Assembly: GCF_048595215.1 (NCBI RefSeq)
Contig: NZ_JBMDWJ010000107.1
Span: 1 to 35,944, forward strand
DNA from: Siphonobacter sp048595215
GTDB taxonomy: Bacteria; Bacteroidota; Bacteroidia; Cytophagales; Spirosomataceae
Length of the DNA: 35,944 bases
Direction: 5' to 3'
This document shows, one piece after another, positions 14,651 to 22,306 of the stretch. A program made the translations under genes and the position numbers. The notes beneath the pieces were generated by a model, which was given only the letters and a program-made list of their open reading frames with translations, was not told the origin of the DNA and did no database searches. How positions within the stretch are numbered: position 1 is the first letter of the stretch; each line of letters opens with the position of its first letter.

Positions 14651-15271
14651 CTACATGGAAGTGGGTTTCGTTTCCTGACCAGTGATCAAATTAAAGTTGT
14701 TCACGTCTTGCTCCTGCATGGTAGCAATTACCTGCTTCACCGTTTTATAAGGAGCATTCTGATCCGCTTTAATTAATACTTTGTATTTAGCTCCTTGGCT
14801 ACCAAAGTACTGACGAGCCGTTGCCACCCAGTAGAAAAGTTCATTACGAACCGAATCACTGGGAATACCAGGCTGTACGCCAGGCTTGTTACGCTCAGCA
14901 GGATCCATGTCCAGAATTTGTTTCATGTTGGCCATGGGAGCCCCGAAGTTTTCAGACAAACGGAAAGCTTCTTTTTCGGGATCCGTAAAGGCCACATTGT
15001 AACGCTTAGACATTTGCTCCAGCATACCCAAACGTACCTGGTGGTTATCCACCCCCATGAAGATTTTGCCATCTGCAGAAACTAATACCGTAATGACATC
15101 AATTGCTGCAAGGGGTTCCTGGGCTACAGAGTTTGGAGTAGTGACTTGCACAGCCTCCTGAGGACGCATTTTCGCCGTTAAGATAAAGAACGTTAACAGC
15201 AAGAAAGCTACGTCGCACATGGCCGTCATGTCCATTGATACTCCATGACGTTTTACTTTAACCTTTGCCAT
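14651..15271 (-). CDS. exbD: ExbD/TolR biopolymer transport protein (first copy)
   Basis: 206 residues. Short basic N-terminus 'MAKVKVKRHG', then 'DMTAMCDVAFLLLTFFILTAKM' with the conserved membrane Asp20. The periplasmic part is longer than in the second copy, with an insertion around residues 90-150 ('MDPAERNKPGVQPGIPSD'), before the conserved 'YKVLIKADQNAPYKTVKQVIATMQEQDVNNFNLIT'. ATG at 15271, 124 bases after exbB with a hairpin in between. It partners ExbB and probably forms mixed or alternative motors with the second ExbD. Confidence 0.92.
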   Translation of the reverse strand: MAKVKVKRHGVSMDMTAMCDVAFLLLTFFILTAKMRPQEAVQVTTPNSVAQEPLAAIDVITVLVSADGKIFMGVDNHQVRLGMLEQMSKRYNVAFTDPEKEAFRLSENFGAPMANMKQILDMDPAERNKPGVQPGIPSDSVRNELFYWVATARQYFGSQGAKYKVLIKADQNAPYKTVKQVIATMQEQDVNNFNLITGQETKPTSM

Positions 15272-15360
15272 CGCTACCTGTTTTGATTTTATAACTAAAC
15301 GTTTCGTTGATCAAAATTATTCGTTTTCAAACTAAAAACTTAATAATTCCGACAATCTTT

Positions 15361-15388
15361 TAAAGAAGCTCAATGCTGAGCCTCTTTA
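15361..15388 (-). promoter_or_regulatory. Hairpin directly after exbB
   Basis: AAAGA and GCTCA (15362-15366, 15368-15372) pair with TGAGC and TCTTT (15377-15381, 15383-15387) with one mismatch and a 4-base loop. On the minus strand it lies 7 bases past the exbB stop and is followed by a short T/A stretch, so it may be an attenuator or 3'-end stabiliser. Confidence 0.4.
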
Positions 15389-15395
15389 GGAACGC

Positions 15396-16235
15396 CTAGT
15401 AGTGGGCAGCGTAGTTGTTGGTGATGCTCAGACCGATTTCATCGATGTTGTACGTGATACCGTCGATGATGCTGGTGAAGTAGTTATAAGCGATCAAGCA
15501 GATAGCTGAAGTACCGATACCTAAAGCTGTGTTTACAAGAGCCTCAGAGATACCAGCAGCCAGAGCAGCTGAATCCGCAGAACCTGATTGACCCATGGCA
15601 GCAAAAGAACGAAGCATACCTAATACCGTTCCGAGCAGACCGATCAGCGTAGCTACAGAAGCCAGCGTAGCGATGATCGTCAGGTTTTTCTCAAGAGAAG
15701 GCATTTCCAAGCTCGTAGCTTCTTCGATTTCTTTGCTCAGAGCAACCAGTTTTTGTTCTTTGTCTAATTCAGTATCAGTAGTCAATTGCTGATATTTTTT
15801 CAGAGCAGCGTTAACTACGTTACCGATTGAACCTTTTTGTTTGTCGCACTCTTTCAGGGCTCCGTTGATGTCGTTTTGGTTCAACAGCACTTGTACTTTA
15901 CGAACGAATTCGTCGATGCTGCTCGTTCCTTTTGCTTTGCCCAGTGTGAACAGACGCTCAATAGTGAACGTCAATGAAGTTAAGAAACAGGTAAACAGAA
16001 TGGGTACGATAAAACCTCCCTTGTAAACGATACCAAAGAAATCGCCTGGAAGCGGTTCGTTGTTGTGATCTCCTCCTTCAAAGTGGCTACCGTCACCTAA
16101 GTAGAGGTGATAGAAAAGCTCAGCGACAATGAACAGAATCAAAATAATAAGACCAGACGAAATGCCCCCCGACTTCTTCTTCGGAGCAGCAGCAGGCTTG
16201 GCAGCGGGAGTAGGGGTCTTGGTAGTGTTACTCAT
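15396..16235 (-). CDS. exbB: ExbB/TolQ/MotA-family proton channel
   Basis: 279 residues. Channel subunit of the TonB motor in the inner membrane. Ala/Pro/Lys-rich N-terminus, helix 1 'GLIILILFIVAELFYHLYL' (about 28-46), helix 2 'GGFIVPILFTCFLTSLTFTIERLF' with the family ERL motif, a cytoplasmic loop with 'GALKECDKQKGSIGNVVNAALKKY', then 'LTIIATLASVATLIGLLGTVLGMLRSF' and 'ISEALVNTALGIGTSAICLIAYNYF', the diagnostic ExbB pair (GLLGTVxGM, ALxxTxxGI). ATG at 16235. First gene of the cluster; upstream on the minus strand is a TAnnTTTG-like box at 16371-16364. Confidence 0.95.
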   Translation of the reverse strand: MSNTTKTPTPAAKPAAAPKKKSGGISSGLIILILFIVAELFYHLYLGDGSHFEGGDHNNEPLPGDFFGIVYKGGFIVPILFTCFLTSLTFTIERLFTLGKAKGTSSIDEFVRKVQVLLNQNDINGALKECDKQKGSIGNVVNAALKKYQQLTTDTELDKEQKLVALSKEIEEATSLEMPSLEKNLTIIATLASVATLIGLLGTVLGMLRSFAAMGQSGSADSAALAAGISEALVNTALGIGTSAICLIAYNYFTSIIDGITYNIDEIGLSITNNYAAHY

Positions 16236-16363
16236 TAGTTTGGTAATTTTAGGGTTTAGTGAAACTTTGGTTTGTTGGTGTAAAGAAAAATAAAATTTGA
16301 CGTCCTAAGCAACTACGAAAGAAAATTTTGTTTTTGTCCCTCGAAACCGAGTAAACGATTCAG

Positions 16364-16371
16364 CAAATCTA
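16364..16371 (-). promoter_or_regulatory. Putative -7 promoter box for the exbB-exbD-tonB operon
   Basis: Minus-strand TAGATTTG (plus-strand CAAATCTA) fits TAnnTTTG and lies about 130 bases before the exbB ATG. No TTG element is visible at the -33 spacing. Confidence 0.35.
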
Positions 16372-16444
16372 CTGTTTTTTTTCCCATTCCCGACGTTAAG
16401 GTTTTGTGAAAATTTTTGTAAGAATTCTAAAAAATTGTATTAAT

Positions 16445-17095
16445 TTAAGAATATCCCAAAGATAAATCGACCAAATCAGTACTTTTCTGAGACGTTAATT
16501 CATCGGATTTTAACACATTTTTTACTGGTCCAAAGGTCTTTCGATGCCAGGGGGTCGTTCCGTACTCCAATAAAGCTCTGCGATGTTTAGGAGTTGGGTA
16601 CCCTACGTTCTGTTCCCATCCGTACATTGGATACTCTAAGGCTAACTGTTCCATGAGCTCATCCCGGTACGTTTTTGCCAAAATCGAGGCGGCGGCAATA
16701 GAAGCAAACAGGCTATCCCCCTTCACAATACACGTATGCGGAATCATTGGATAAGGAACGAACCGATTGCCATCGACCAATAGATGCTCGGGCTGAACGG
16801 TTAGTTGCTCCACCGCTCGGTGCATGGCTAAAAAACTGGCTTTGGCAATATTGATCCGATCAATTTCATCCGTACTAGCTTCGGCGATTTTCCAGCTTAA
16901 GGCTTCTCGTTCAATCTCTACTCGTAATCTCTGTCGCTCCAGACGACTGAGCTGTTTCGAATCATTGAGCAAAGCATTCGTATAGTCTTTCGGAAGAATT
17001 ACTGCCGCAGCCACTACTGGCCCCGCCAGACACCCCCTGCCCACTTCATCTAAGCCCGCTTCGATACTTTGCAAATGATAGAATTGTTTCAGCAT
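16445..17095 (-). CDS. rnhB: Ribonuclease HII
   Basis: 216 residues. Removes ribonucleotides from RNA-DNA hybrids in the cytoplasm. 'GLDEVGRGCLAGPVVAAAVIL' contains catalytic Asp16-Glu17 and the GRG loop; 'LLVDGNRF' supplies Asp108; 'KGDSLFASIAAASILAKTYRD' supplies Asp127; 'YGWEQNVGYPTPKHRRAL' and 'HRKTFGPV' complete the family signature. Length is normal. ATG at 17095. A 200-base AT-rich gap precedes it and a 209-base gap separates it from exbB, so it is probably its own unit. Confidence 0.97.
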   Translation of the reverse strand: MLKQFYHLQSIEAGLDEVGRGCLAGPVVAAAVILPKDYTNALLNDSKQLSRLERQRLRVEIEREALSWKIAEASTDEIDRINIAKASFLAMHRAVEQLTVQPEHLLVDGNRFVPYPMIPHTCIVKGDSLFASIAAASILAKTYRDELMEQLALEYPMYGWEQNVGYPTPKHRRALLEYGTTPWHRKTFGPVKNVLKSDELTSQKSTDLVDLSLGYS

Positions 17096-17295
17096 TATTC
17101 TATAATTTGAATGCTTCCTTCCGACTCAATTGGTGCAGGAACATCTAAAATAGCCAACAATATTATCATAAACTTTACAAATAGAGTGCAAATTTTTACT
17201 AAAACTATTTAATTTATTTATAATAAATTGAGTGTCAGCGGCTATTTACTTAGAAAATTTTTCCAAAAAATAATCCGTAAATCTACCTGTCTTAC

Positions 17296-18315
17296 TCAAT
17301 CTTCTAAAATATTACCAATAAACGTACATTTTAAGGCTAATGCTCCTAATAAGCAGCAGATCGCCCATTTCAGATAGATATGATAAAAGTCTTTAATATC
17401 TTGATAATAAGATACTTTGATATTTATCTTTTCCAGACGATTAATCCGTTCGAATACATCTTTGAGCGAACGAGCGTCTTGTACCTGAAAAAACTGTCCT
17501 TTGCTCCGCTGAGCAATATCTTTTAGCACCGCCGTATCAAGCGTTTCCAGGGCCATGTCAGTTGAATCCTGAGCTATAGGAGCATTTTCTTTCCCAATTG
17601 CAATGGTATACACTCGAATGCCGTACGCATTCGCTAGCTGAGCTGCCGTGATAGGGTCAAGATTTCCAGCCGTGTTATCACCATCACTTAACAAGATGGC
17701 TACTTTACTTTTAGCCTCACTATCTCGCATCAGGTTGATGCAGTTCGCTAGAGCGGACCCAATGGCTGTACCTGCCGTCGCAACAATATCGGGTTTAACC
17801 GAAGCAATCTGCTGCTTGAGTAATTCGTAATCGGTAGTAAGTGGACATAGAAAAAAAGCCTGCCCCGCAAAGACGACCAGACCAATTTTATCTTGAAAAC
17901 GACCATCCACGAACTCTGTAGCCACTTTTTTGGCAGATTCTAGCCGATTCGGAGCTAAATCTTTCATGAGCATGGAATCCGAAACGTCGAGGGCCAGTAC
18001 GATCTCAATTCCTTCGGAGAAACGTTCCTCTGTTTCCTTAATCAGCTGCGGCCGGGCTAAGGCAACCAATACTAACATGATACCTAGGGCACTTAGCACG
18101 GCCGGAAGATAACGTAGATACTGTATCCAACTGGTTTTGACTTCCTTGGCCAGAAAAGCGACATTGAGTCGCTGGCGGGATTTTCCGTAAAAAAGCCGCC
18201 GTAAAAAGAAGAGAAAAGGTACCGCTGCTATTCCATACAGGTAATACGGTTGGGACCAGTGAAAGCCCCCCAGCGTACCTATTGAAAACCACTTCAACGA
18301 AAGCCACTCACCCAT
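17296..18315 (-). CDS. BatA/BatB-type VWA-domain membrane protein
   Basis: About 339 residues from the ATG at 18315. N-terminal helices ('YYLYGIAAVPFLFFLRRLFYG' and 'LPAVLSALGIMLVLVALARPQL'), VWA domain with MIDAS 'LDVSDSM' (about 109-115), 'TAGTAIGSALANCINLM' and 'ILLSDGDNTAGN', then a C-terminal helix 'IYLKWAICCLLGALALKC'. This is the layout of aerotolerance proteins BatA/BatB, metal-dependent scaffolds working with MoxR ATPases in envelope stress or periplasmic complex assembly. Third gene of a DUF58-membrane protein-VWA block; a second VWA gene, BatC and moxR are missing here. Confidence 0.88.
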   Translation of the reverse strand: MGEWLSLKWFSIGTLGGFHWSQPYYLYGIAAVPFLFFLRRLFYGKSRQRLNVAFLAKEVKTSWIQYLRYLPAVLSALGIMLVLVALARPQLIKETEERFSEGIEIVLALDVSDSMLMKDLAPNRLESAKKVATEFVDGRFQDKIGLVVFAGQAFFLCPLTTDYELLKQQIASVKPDIVATAGTAIGSALANCINLMRDSEAKSKVAILLSDGDNTAGNLDPITAAQLANAYGIRVYTIAIGKENAPIAQDSTDMALETLDTAVLKDIAQRSKGQFFQVQDARSLKDVFERINRLEKINIKVSYYQDIKDFYHIYLKWAICCLLGALALKCTFIGNILED

Positions 18316-18354
18316 AATCAAGCCAAAACAGGCAATTCAGTTATTCTTTTTTAA

Positions 18355-19254
18355 TCAGGAGTTTTTAGCTAGAATAATTTGCCGATGACGAAGATACGTT
18401 CGTCCGGCCAAATCCCGCAGGATACGCAAGGATTCCTGTGTTTGGGGCGAAGCCACCCCACCATACACAACTGCATCGGTTTCACGAAGGGCTTGTTCGA
18501 GTTGCGGATTCTGCGGAAACTGACTAACGGCTTCTTTCGTTGTAAAGGTGGTGAAGGGTTTGCCTTCTAATCGCTCCAGATAGCGTTTCCAGAGAAATAC
18601 CGCTCGCTCTACATTCATTACACCCTGTTTAGAATCGGCTGCTCCCCGCAGATACCGCTGAAAAGAGCCCCGAAATTCCAGATGCCTTCGCCAAAGCTGA
18701 AATTGTCGCCAGCGACGCTGAATCGCATCCCCAAACAACCAGTAAATGAGTCCTCCCAGCACCGCCGCCATGAGCAGGATAATAAAGAATAGCGGATAAT
18801 TTACCTGGGTATCCAGTACCACCAGATTCGTACTCGATTTCAGTACCACGGATTTTGCCCGCGGGTCTACCAATCGACGGAGTCGGATCGTTTGCATCGG
18901 AGCGTACACCGCCGTACAATCCTGTTTACGCAGCAGGTACACCGGTAACTTCAGGGGTTGTACGGAATCGATTTCAAAAGACACTAGCGTATAGACCACA
19001 CTGTCGACACTACCCGCAGCATTGGTACGGGTCGGGAAATAATCCCGTTTCAGGAATCGAAACGGTGTAAAGTCATGCGTGGAGTCTGGAAAGAACACTT
19101 CATCGCCCGGATTATGCCGATAACTAAGAGCATACTTAACCGGACTACCCACTTTGAATTCCGGAGCCAAGAACTTTCCTTCCGGCTGAGCCAGAGCCGA
19201 GTGAAGCGAAAAAAAGGTAAGAAATAGAACAATGGTACCAACCCAGCTTCTCAC
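18355..19254 (-). CDS. Bat-cluster membrane protein (DUF4381/BatD-like position)
   Basis: 299 residues from a GTG start at 19254; no in-frame ATG lies close. Signal peptide 'TIVLFLTFFSLHSALAQ' (about 7-23), a beta-rich periplasmic part to about residue 150 ('VVYTLVSFEIDSVQPLKLPVYLL'), one membrane helix 'YPLFFIILLMAAVLGGLIYWLF' (about 153-174), and a basic helical cytoplasmic domain ('RRWRQFQLWRRHLEFRGSFQRYL', 'AVFLWKRYLERLEGKPFTTFTTKE'). It lies 70 bases after the DUF58 gene and 39 before the VWA gene. Proteins of this plan sit in MoxR/Bat operons next to DUF58; I cannot assign a finer family. Its role would be assembly partner of the VWA protein. Confidence 0.75.
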   Translation of the reverse strand: MRSWVGTIVLFLTFFSLHSALAQPEGKFLAPEFKVGSPVKYALSYRHNPGDEVFFPDSTHDFTPFRFLKRDYFPTRTNAAGSVDSVVYTLVSFEIDSVQPLKLPVYLLRKQDCTAVYAPMQTIRLRRLVDPRAKSVVLKSSTNLVVLDTQVNYPLFFIILLMAAVLGGLIYWLFGDAIQRRWRQFQLWRRHLEFRGSFQRYLRGAADSKQGVMNVERAVFLWKRYLERLEGKPFTTFTTKEAVSQFPQNPQLEQALRETDAVVYGGVASPQTQESLRILRDLAGRTYLRHRQIILAKNS

Positions 19255-19324
19255 GTATTCCTATGTTAAGCGTTTGACCGACGGCTTGAAATCTTAACGC
19301 CAGTCTACTGAATCTTTTGTTGAC

Positions 19325-20182
19325 TTATTTTACCCGGAACAGTTTAATGAGCTTGGGTACGTAATCCTCCTGCGTATCGACGGATAGATAATTGGCTTTG
19401 TACTGCTTACACAGCGTCTCCAGGCGTTGCTGATTCTCCTCAAATACCCGACGAGTCGTTTTCCGGTACTGCGGCGACGAGGTATTAATCCACAAGGTAC
19501 GGCGGCTTTCTTTATCGTACACCGGAATGATGCCCAGCGATGGCATATTTACCTCCCGTTCATCGTACAAGTGTACAACTACCAAATCGTGCTTTTTAGC
19601 CAGGGCTTTCAAGTTTTGTTCGTAGCCCGTATCAATGAAATCGGAGATGAGAATGATTACGCTTTTCCGCCGCAGGATATTCAGGGCAAATAAAATGGCT
19701 TCGGATAAGTTGGTCTTGAGCGATTCGGGTTTGAGTCGAAACAACTCCAGAATCATTTGATACCCATGCTTGAGACTATTCGCCGGACGAATGTATTTTT
19801 CCTTCTGATCCGAAAAGCAGTATAACCCTACGTGGCTGGCTTCGTGCATGGCCGACAGGGCCAGTACGCCGCAGATTTCCTTGGTGGCATCCAGCTTCGA
19901 ACGATCCTCCCGACCAATGTCCTGGGAGGCACTTACGTCCACCATAAAAAACACCGTCTGCTCTTTTTCTTCCTTAAATATCTTTAAAAATAGACCATGC
20001 CCCTTCGAAGAAGCGTTCCAGTCAATGAGGCGAATGTCGTCACCGTACTGGTATTGCCGCAGGTCTGTGAACTCCAGTCCAGAACCTTTGAATACGGATT
20101 TAAAATTGCCGTGCATCTGAGAATCAACGGCTTTCCGTATCCGGATTTCGTAATTACGAAGTTTTGAAAGCAGATCATTCAT
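19325..20182 (-). CDS. DUF58-domain protein
   Basis: 285 residues, soluble. 'VFKGSGLEFTDLRQYQYGDDIRLIDWNASSK' (about 30-60) is the DUF58 signature, followed by a VWA-like fold with 'FFMVDVSASQD' (metal-site-like DVSAS) and 'IILISDFIDTGYEQNLKAL'. DUF58 proteins are partners of MoxR AAA+ ATPases and VWA proteins. Usually moxR lies directly upstream; here the upstream neighbour is the divergent DUF4296-nuo operon, so its ATPase must be encoded elsewhere. ATG at 20182. First gene of the three-gene minus-strand block; minus-strand TAGTTTTG at 20258-20251 may be its promoter. Confidence 0.92.
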   Translation of the reverse strand: MNDLLSKLRNYEIRIRKAVDSQMHGNFKSVFKGSGLEFTDLRQYQYGDDIRLIDWNASSKGHGLFLKIFKEEKEQTVFFMVDVSASQDIGREDRSKLDATKEICGVLALSAMHEASHVGLYCFSDQKEKYIRPANSLKHGYQMILELFRLKPESLKTNLSEAILFALNILRRKSVIILISDFIDTGYEQNLKALAKKHDLVVVHLYDEREVNMPSLGIIPVYDKESRRTLWINTSSPQYRKTTRRVFEENQQRLETLCKQYKANYLSVDTQEDYVPKLIKLFRVK

Positions 20183-20250
20183 ACGACGGTCCGTTTAAGG
20201 CAGCCTTCTTAAAGGCGGTTGTTTACGCAGGTTTTGTAGCTGCCTTCTGC

Positions 20251-20258
20251 CAAAACTA
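20251..20258 (-). promoter_or_regulatory. Putative -7 promoter box for the DUF58 block
   Basis: Minus-strand TAGTTTTG fits TAnnTTTG, 69 bases before the DUF58 ATG. It ends only two bases from the plus-strand box at 20261. Confidence 0.4.
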
Positions 20259-20260
20259 CC

Positions 20261-20268
20261 TAACTTTG
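20261..20268 (+). promoter_or_regulatory. Putative -7 promoter box for the DUF4296-nuoABC operon
   Basis: TAACTTTG fits TAnnTTTG, 12 bases before the ATG at 20281, with TTTTG at 20232-20236 as a rather distant -33 candidate. The leader would be very short. Confidence 0.45.
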
Positions 20269-20280
20269 CTAAAATAAAAC

Positions 20281-20715
20281 ATGAAAACGCGTCTTTTGCT
20301 CCCATTATTGGCCTGGCTTACGGCCTGTTCCAATGCTCCTTCCCCTCCGGAACACCTCGTACCGGAACAGCAAATGGTGCAGATTCTGAAAGACATTCAT
20401 CTGGCCGAGCAACGCATCACCCGGCTTCGGTTAGGCTCCCAGGATTCTTCACTGGTGGCTTTTCAGGTACTGGAAAAAGACATTCTGAAAAAATACGGAG
20501 CCGATACCGGTTCGTACCGGGCCAGTTACCGTTACTACATTGCTCAACCCAATCGATTCAAGGAAATTTATCAGGGCGTCGTGGATAGTTTGACGGCCAT
20601 TGACGAACGCAGTAAAAAAGAGGCCCGTGCCCAAGCCGTTCCAGCCCAGCCCGATAGCTCAAAAGCGGACACGGCTCGCAACGTCCGTCTCAAAAAGATA
20701 CTCAAACGCAAATGA
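20281..20715 (+). CDS. DUF4296-family lipoprotein
   Basis: 144 residues. Lipobox 'LLAWLTAC' with Cys16 acylated. The body matches DUF4296, a Bacteroidota family: 'LVPEQQMVQILKDIHLAEQRI' (about 26-46), 'LEKDILKKYGAD', 'SYRYYIAQPNRFKEIYQGVVDSL'. A charged, disordered tail follows. Its function is not known. The stop codon overlaps the nuoA start (ATGA at 20712-20715), so the lipoprotein is translationally coupled to complex I genes. ATG at 20281, 12 bases past a TAACTTTG box. Confidence 0.88.
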   Translation: MKTRLLLPLLAWLTACSNAPSPPEHLVPEQQMVQILKDIHLAEQRITRLRLGSQDSSLVAFQVLEKDILKKYGADTGSYRASYRYYIAQPNRFKEIYQGVVDSLTAIDERSKKEARAQAVPAQPDSSKADTARNVRLKKILKRK

Positions 20716-21176
20716 TTTCTGATTTCGGCTCCATACTTCTTTTCCTCATTGCGGGCATTCTGTTTCTGGCCGTAATGCTGGCCATTGCCCGTTTTATTCG
20801 TCCGGCCCGACCTAACGAAGAAAAGCTCAGCACGTACGAATCCGGCGAGGAACCCGTTGGGAATGCCAACGTGCAGTTCAACATTCGCTTCTACAGTATT
20901 GCCCTGATCTTTTTACTTTTCGACGTAGAACTCGTCTTTCTATTTCCCTGGGCTACGGTTTTCGGACAAGAATCTTTAATCCAGGAAACGAATGGCCGCT
21001 GGGGAATGTTTGCTTTACTGGAGATGTTCCTGTTTATCGGCATTCTGGCCTTAGGATTGGCCTATGCCTGGCGAAAAGGCCATCTTGACTGGGTACGACC
21101 CCAGGCCAAGGTTACGCATATACCTTCCAAGGTTCCGACGGACCTGTACGGAAAAGTAAATAAGAAATATCAATGA
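20712..21176 (+). CDS. nuoA: NADH-quinone oxidoreductase subunit A
   Basis: 154 residues; longer than the common 120-145. Membrane subunit of respiratory complex I at the quinone site. Helix 1 'FGSILLFLIAGILFLAVMLAIARFI', the conserved loop 'RPARPNEEKLSTYESGEEPVGNANVQFNIRFYSIALIFLLFDVELVFLFPWA' (ESG, RFY, FDVE hallmarks), helix 3 'MFALLEMFLFIGILALGLAYAWRKGHLDW'. The C-terminal tail of about 25 residues is an extension. Its start overlaps the DUF4296 stop and its stop overlaps nuoB, both ATGA. Confidence 0.96.
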   Translation: MISDFGSILLFLIAGILFLAVMLAIARFIRPARPNEEKLSTYESGEEPVGNANVQFNIRFYSIALIFLLFDVELVFLFPWATVFGQESLIQETNGRWGMFALLEMFLFIGILALGLAYAWRKGHLDWVRPQAKVTHIPSKVPTDLYGKVNKKYQ

Positions 21177-21715
21177 AGAGTTTTCTCGATAGTCGGTTCA
21201 AAACCGGAGAGGGCGGTGTGGTACTGACCACCGCTGAGGATCTGCTTAATTGGGCTCGTCTGAACTCCCTCTGGCCCATGGGCTTTGGACTGGCCTGCTG
21301 TGCCATTGAGATGATGCAGACCTTCGCTTCCAGCTATGATCTGGAACGATTTGGTATCTTTCCCCGGCCCTCGCCCCGCCAGTCGGATGTGATGATTGTA
21401 GCCGGAACCGTTACGTTTAAAATGGCGGACCGAATTCGCCGCCTATATGAACAAATGGCCGAACCCCGTTATGTGATCTCCATGGGAAGCTGCTCCAACT
21501 GTGGCGGCCCGTACTGGGAACATGGGTATCACGTCGTGAAAGGGGTAGACCGGATTATTCCGGTGGATGTATATGTACCGGGTTGCCCACCCCGTCCCGA
21601 AGCGTTAATTGGTGCCATTATGAAGCTGCAGGATAAAATCCGGCACGAAAGTGTTCAGGAACCTACAGCTGCCCTGAGTTTGCTTGAAAAATTTGAACAA
21701 CCAACATTCGCATGA
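21173..21715 (+). CDS. nuoB: NADH-quinone oxidoreductase subunit B
   Basis: 180 residues. Peripheral-arm subunit holding the terminal [4Fe-4S] cluster N2. Ligand motifs are all visible: 'GLACCAIEMMQTF' (adjacent cysteines), 'SMGSCSNCGGPYW' and 'VPGCPPRPEALIGAIMKLQ'. 'DLERFGIFPRPSPRQSDVMIVAGTVT' is invariant in the family. ATGA overlaps on both sides (nuoA at 21173, nuoC at 21712). Confidence 0.98.
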   Translation: MKSFLDSRFKTGEGGVVLTTAEDLLNWARLNSLWPMGFGLACCAIEMMQTFASSYDLERFGIFPRPSPRQSDVMIVAGTVTFKMADRIRRLYEQMAEPRYVISMGSCSNCGGPYWEHGYHVVKGVDRIIPVDVYVPGCPPRPEALIGAIMKLQDKIRHESVQEPTAALSLLEKFEQPTFA

Positions 21716-22254
21716 CTTTCTCCGAACTTAAATCCCTGTTGACTCAGGAATTCGGTGTGGAAGCTTTGGTAGCCGAAGAAGAGTTGGGATTAATGCCGAA
21801 TTTGACGATCGCTAAAGAGTTTCTCGTACCCATTTGTGATTTCCTGCGGAATGATGAACGAACGTATTTCGATTCGCTTTCCTGCCTGACTGCTCTTGAC
21901 AACGGCCCCTCAGCGGATACGCTGGAAGTAGCCTACAATTTGTTTTCAATTCCTTACGAACATTCGCTGTGTCTGAAAGTAAAAGTATCTCGCCAAACGC
22001 AGGATGAAACGTTGCCCGAAGTACCCAGCGTGAGTCGAATCTGGCGAACGGCTGACTGGCACGAACGCGAAGCTTATGATTTGATGGGTGTGTACTTTCA
22101 CGGTCACGCGGACTTACGCCGGATTCTGCTACCCGAAGATTGGGAAGGCCATCCGCTCCGGAAAGATTACTCTGAACAGGAGCTGTACCACGGCATTGAA
22201 GTAAAGTATGGCGTCAATGCCGAAGGGATGGCTCAGAACACGAATTTATCCTAG
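21712..22254 (+). CDS. nuoC: NADH-quinone oxidoreductase subunit C
   Basis: 180 residues, the unfused form (no NuoD domain). 30-kDa subunit of the peripheral arm. N-terminal half alpha/beta; C-terminal signature 'WHEREAYDLMGVYFHGHADLRRILLPEDWEGHPLRKDY' is the 30-kDa subunit motif. Last gene of the operon; a strong terminator follows 15 bases on, so nuoD and later subunits are elsewhere. Confidence 0.96.
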   Translation: MTFSELKSLLTQEFGVEALVAEEELGLMPNLTIAKEFLVPICDFLRNDERTYFDSLSCLTALDNGPSADTLEVAYNLFSIPYEHSLCLKVKVSRQTQDETLPEVPSVSRIWRTADWHEREAYDLMGVYFHGHADLRRILLPEDWEGHPLRKDYSEQELYHGIEVKYGVNAEGMAQNTNLS

Positions 22255-22268
22255 TCCCCTGGGCTCAC

Positions 22269-22301
22269 AAAAAAACCGTCTTCTCTGAAGACGGTTTTTT
22301 T
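22269..22301. terminator. Bidirectional terminator between nuoC and the helicase gene
   Basis: AAAAAAACCGTCTTC (22269-22283) pairs perfectly with GAAGACGGTTTTTTT (22287-22301) around a TCT loop. A/T tracts on both sides serve the two convergent genes. Confidence 0.92.
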
Positions 22302-22306
22302 GTGGC

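Noticed and set aside
17211..17229. Hairpin AATTTATT/AATAAATT downstream of rnhB's upstream gap as a terminator of the VWA gene
   Set aside because: The stem is made only of A-T pairs and is short; it is likely a by-product of AT-rich sequence.
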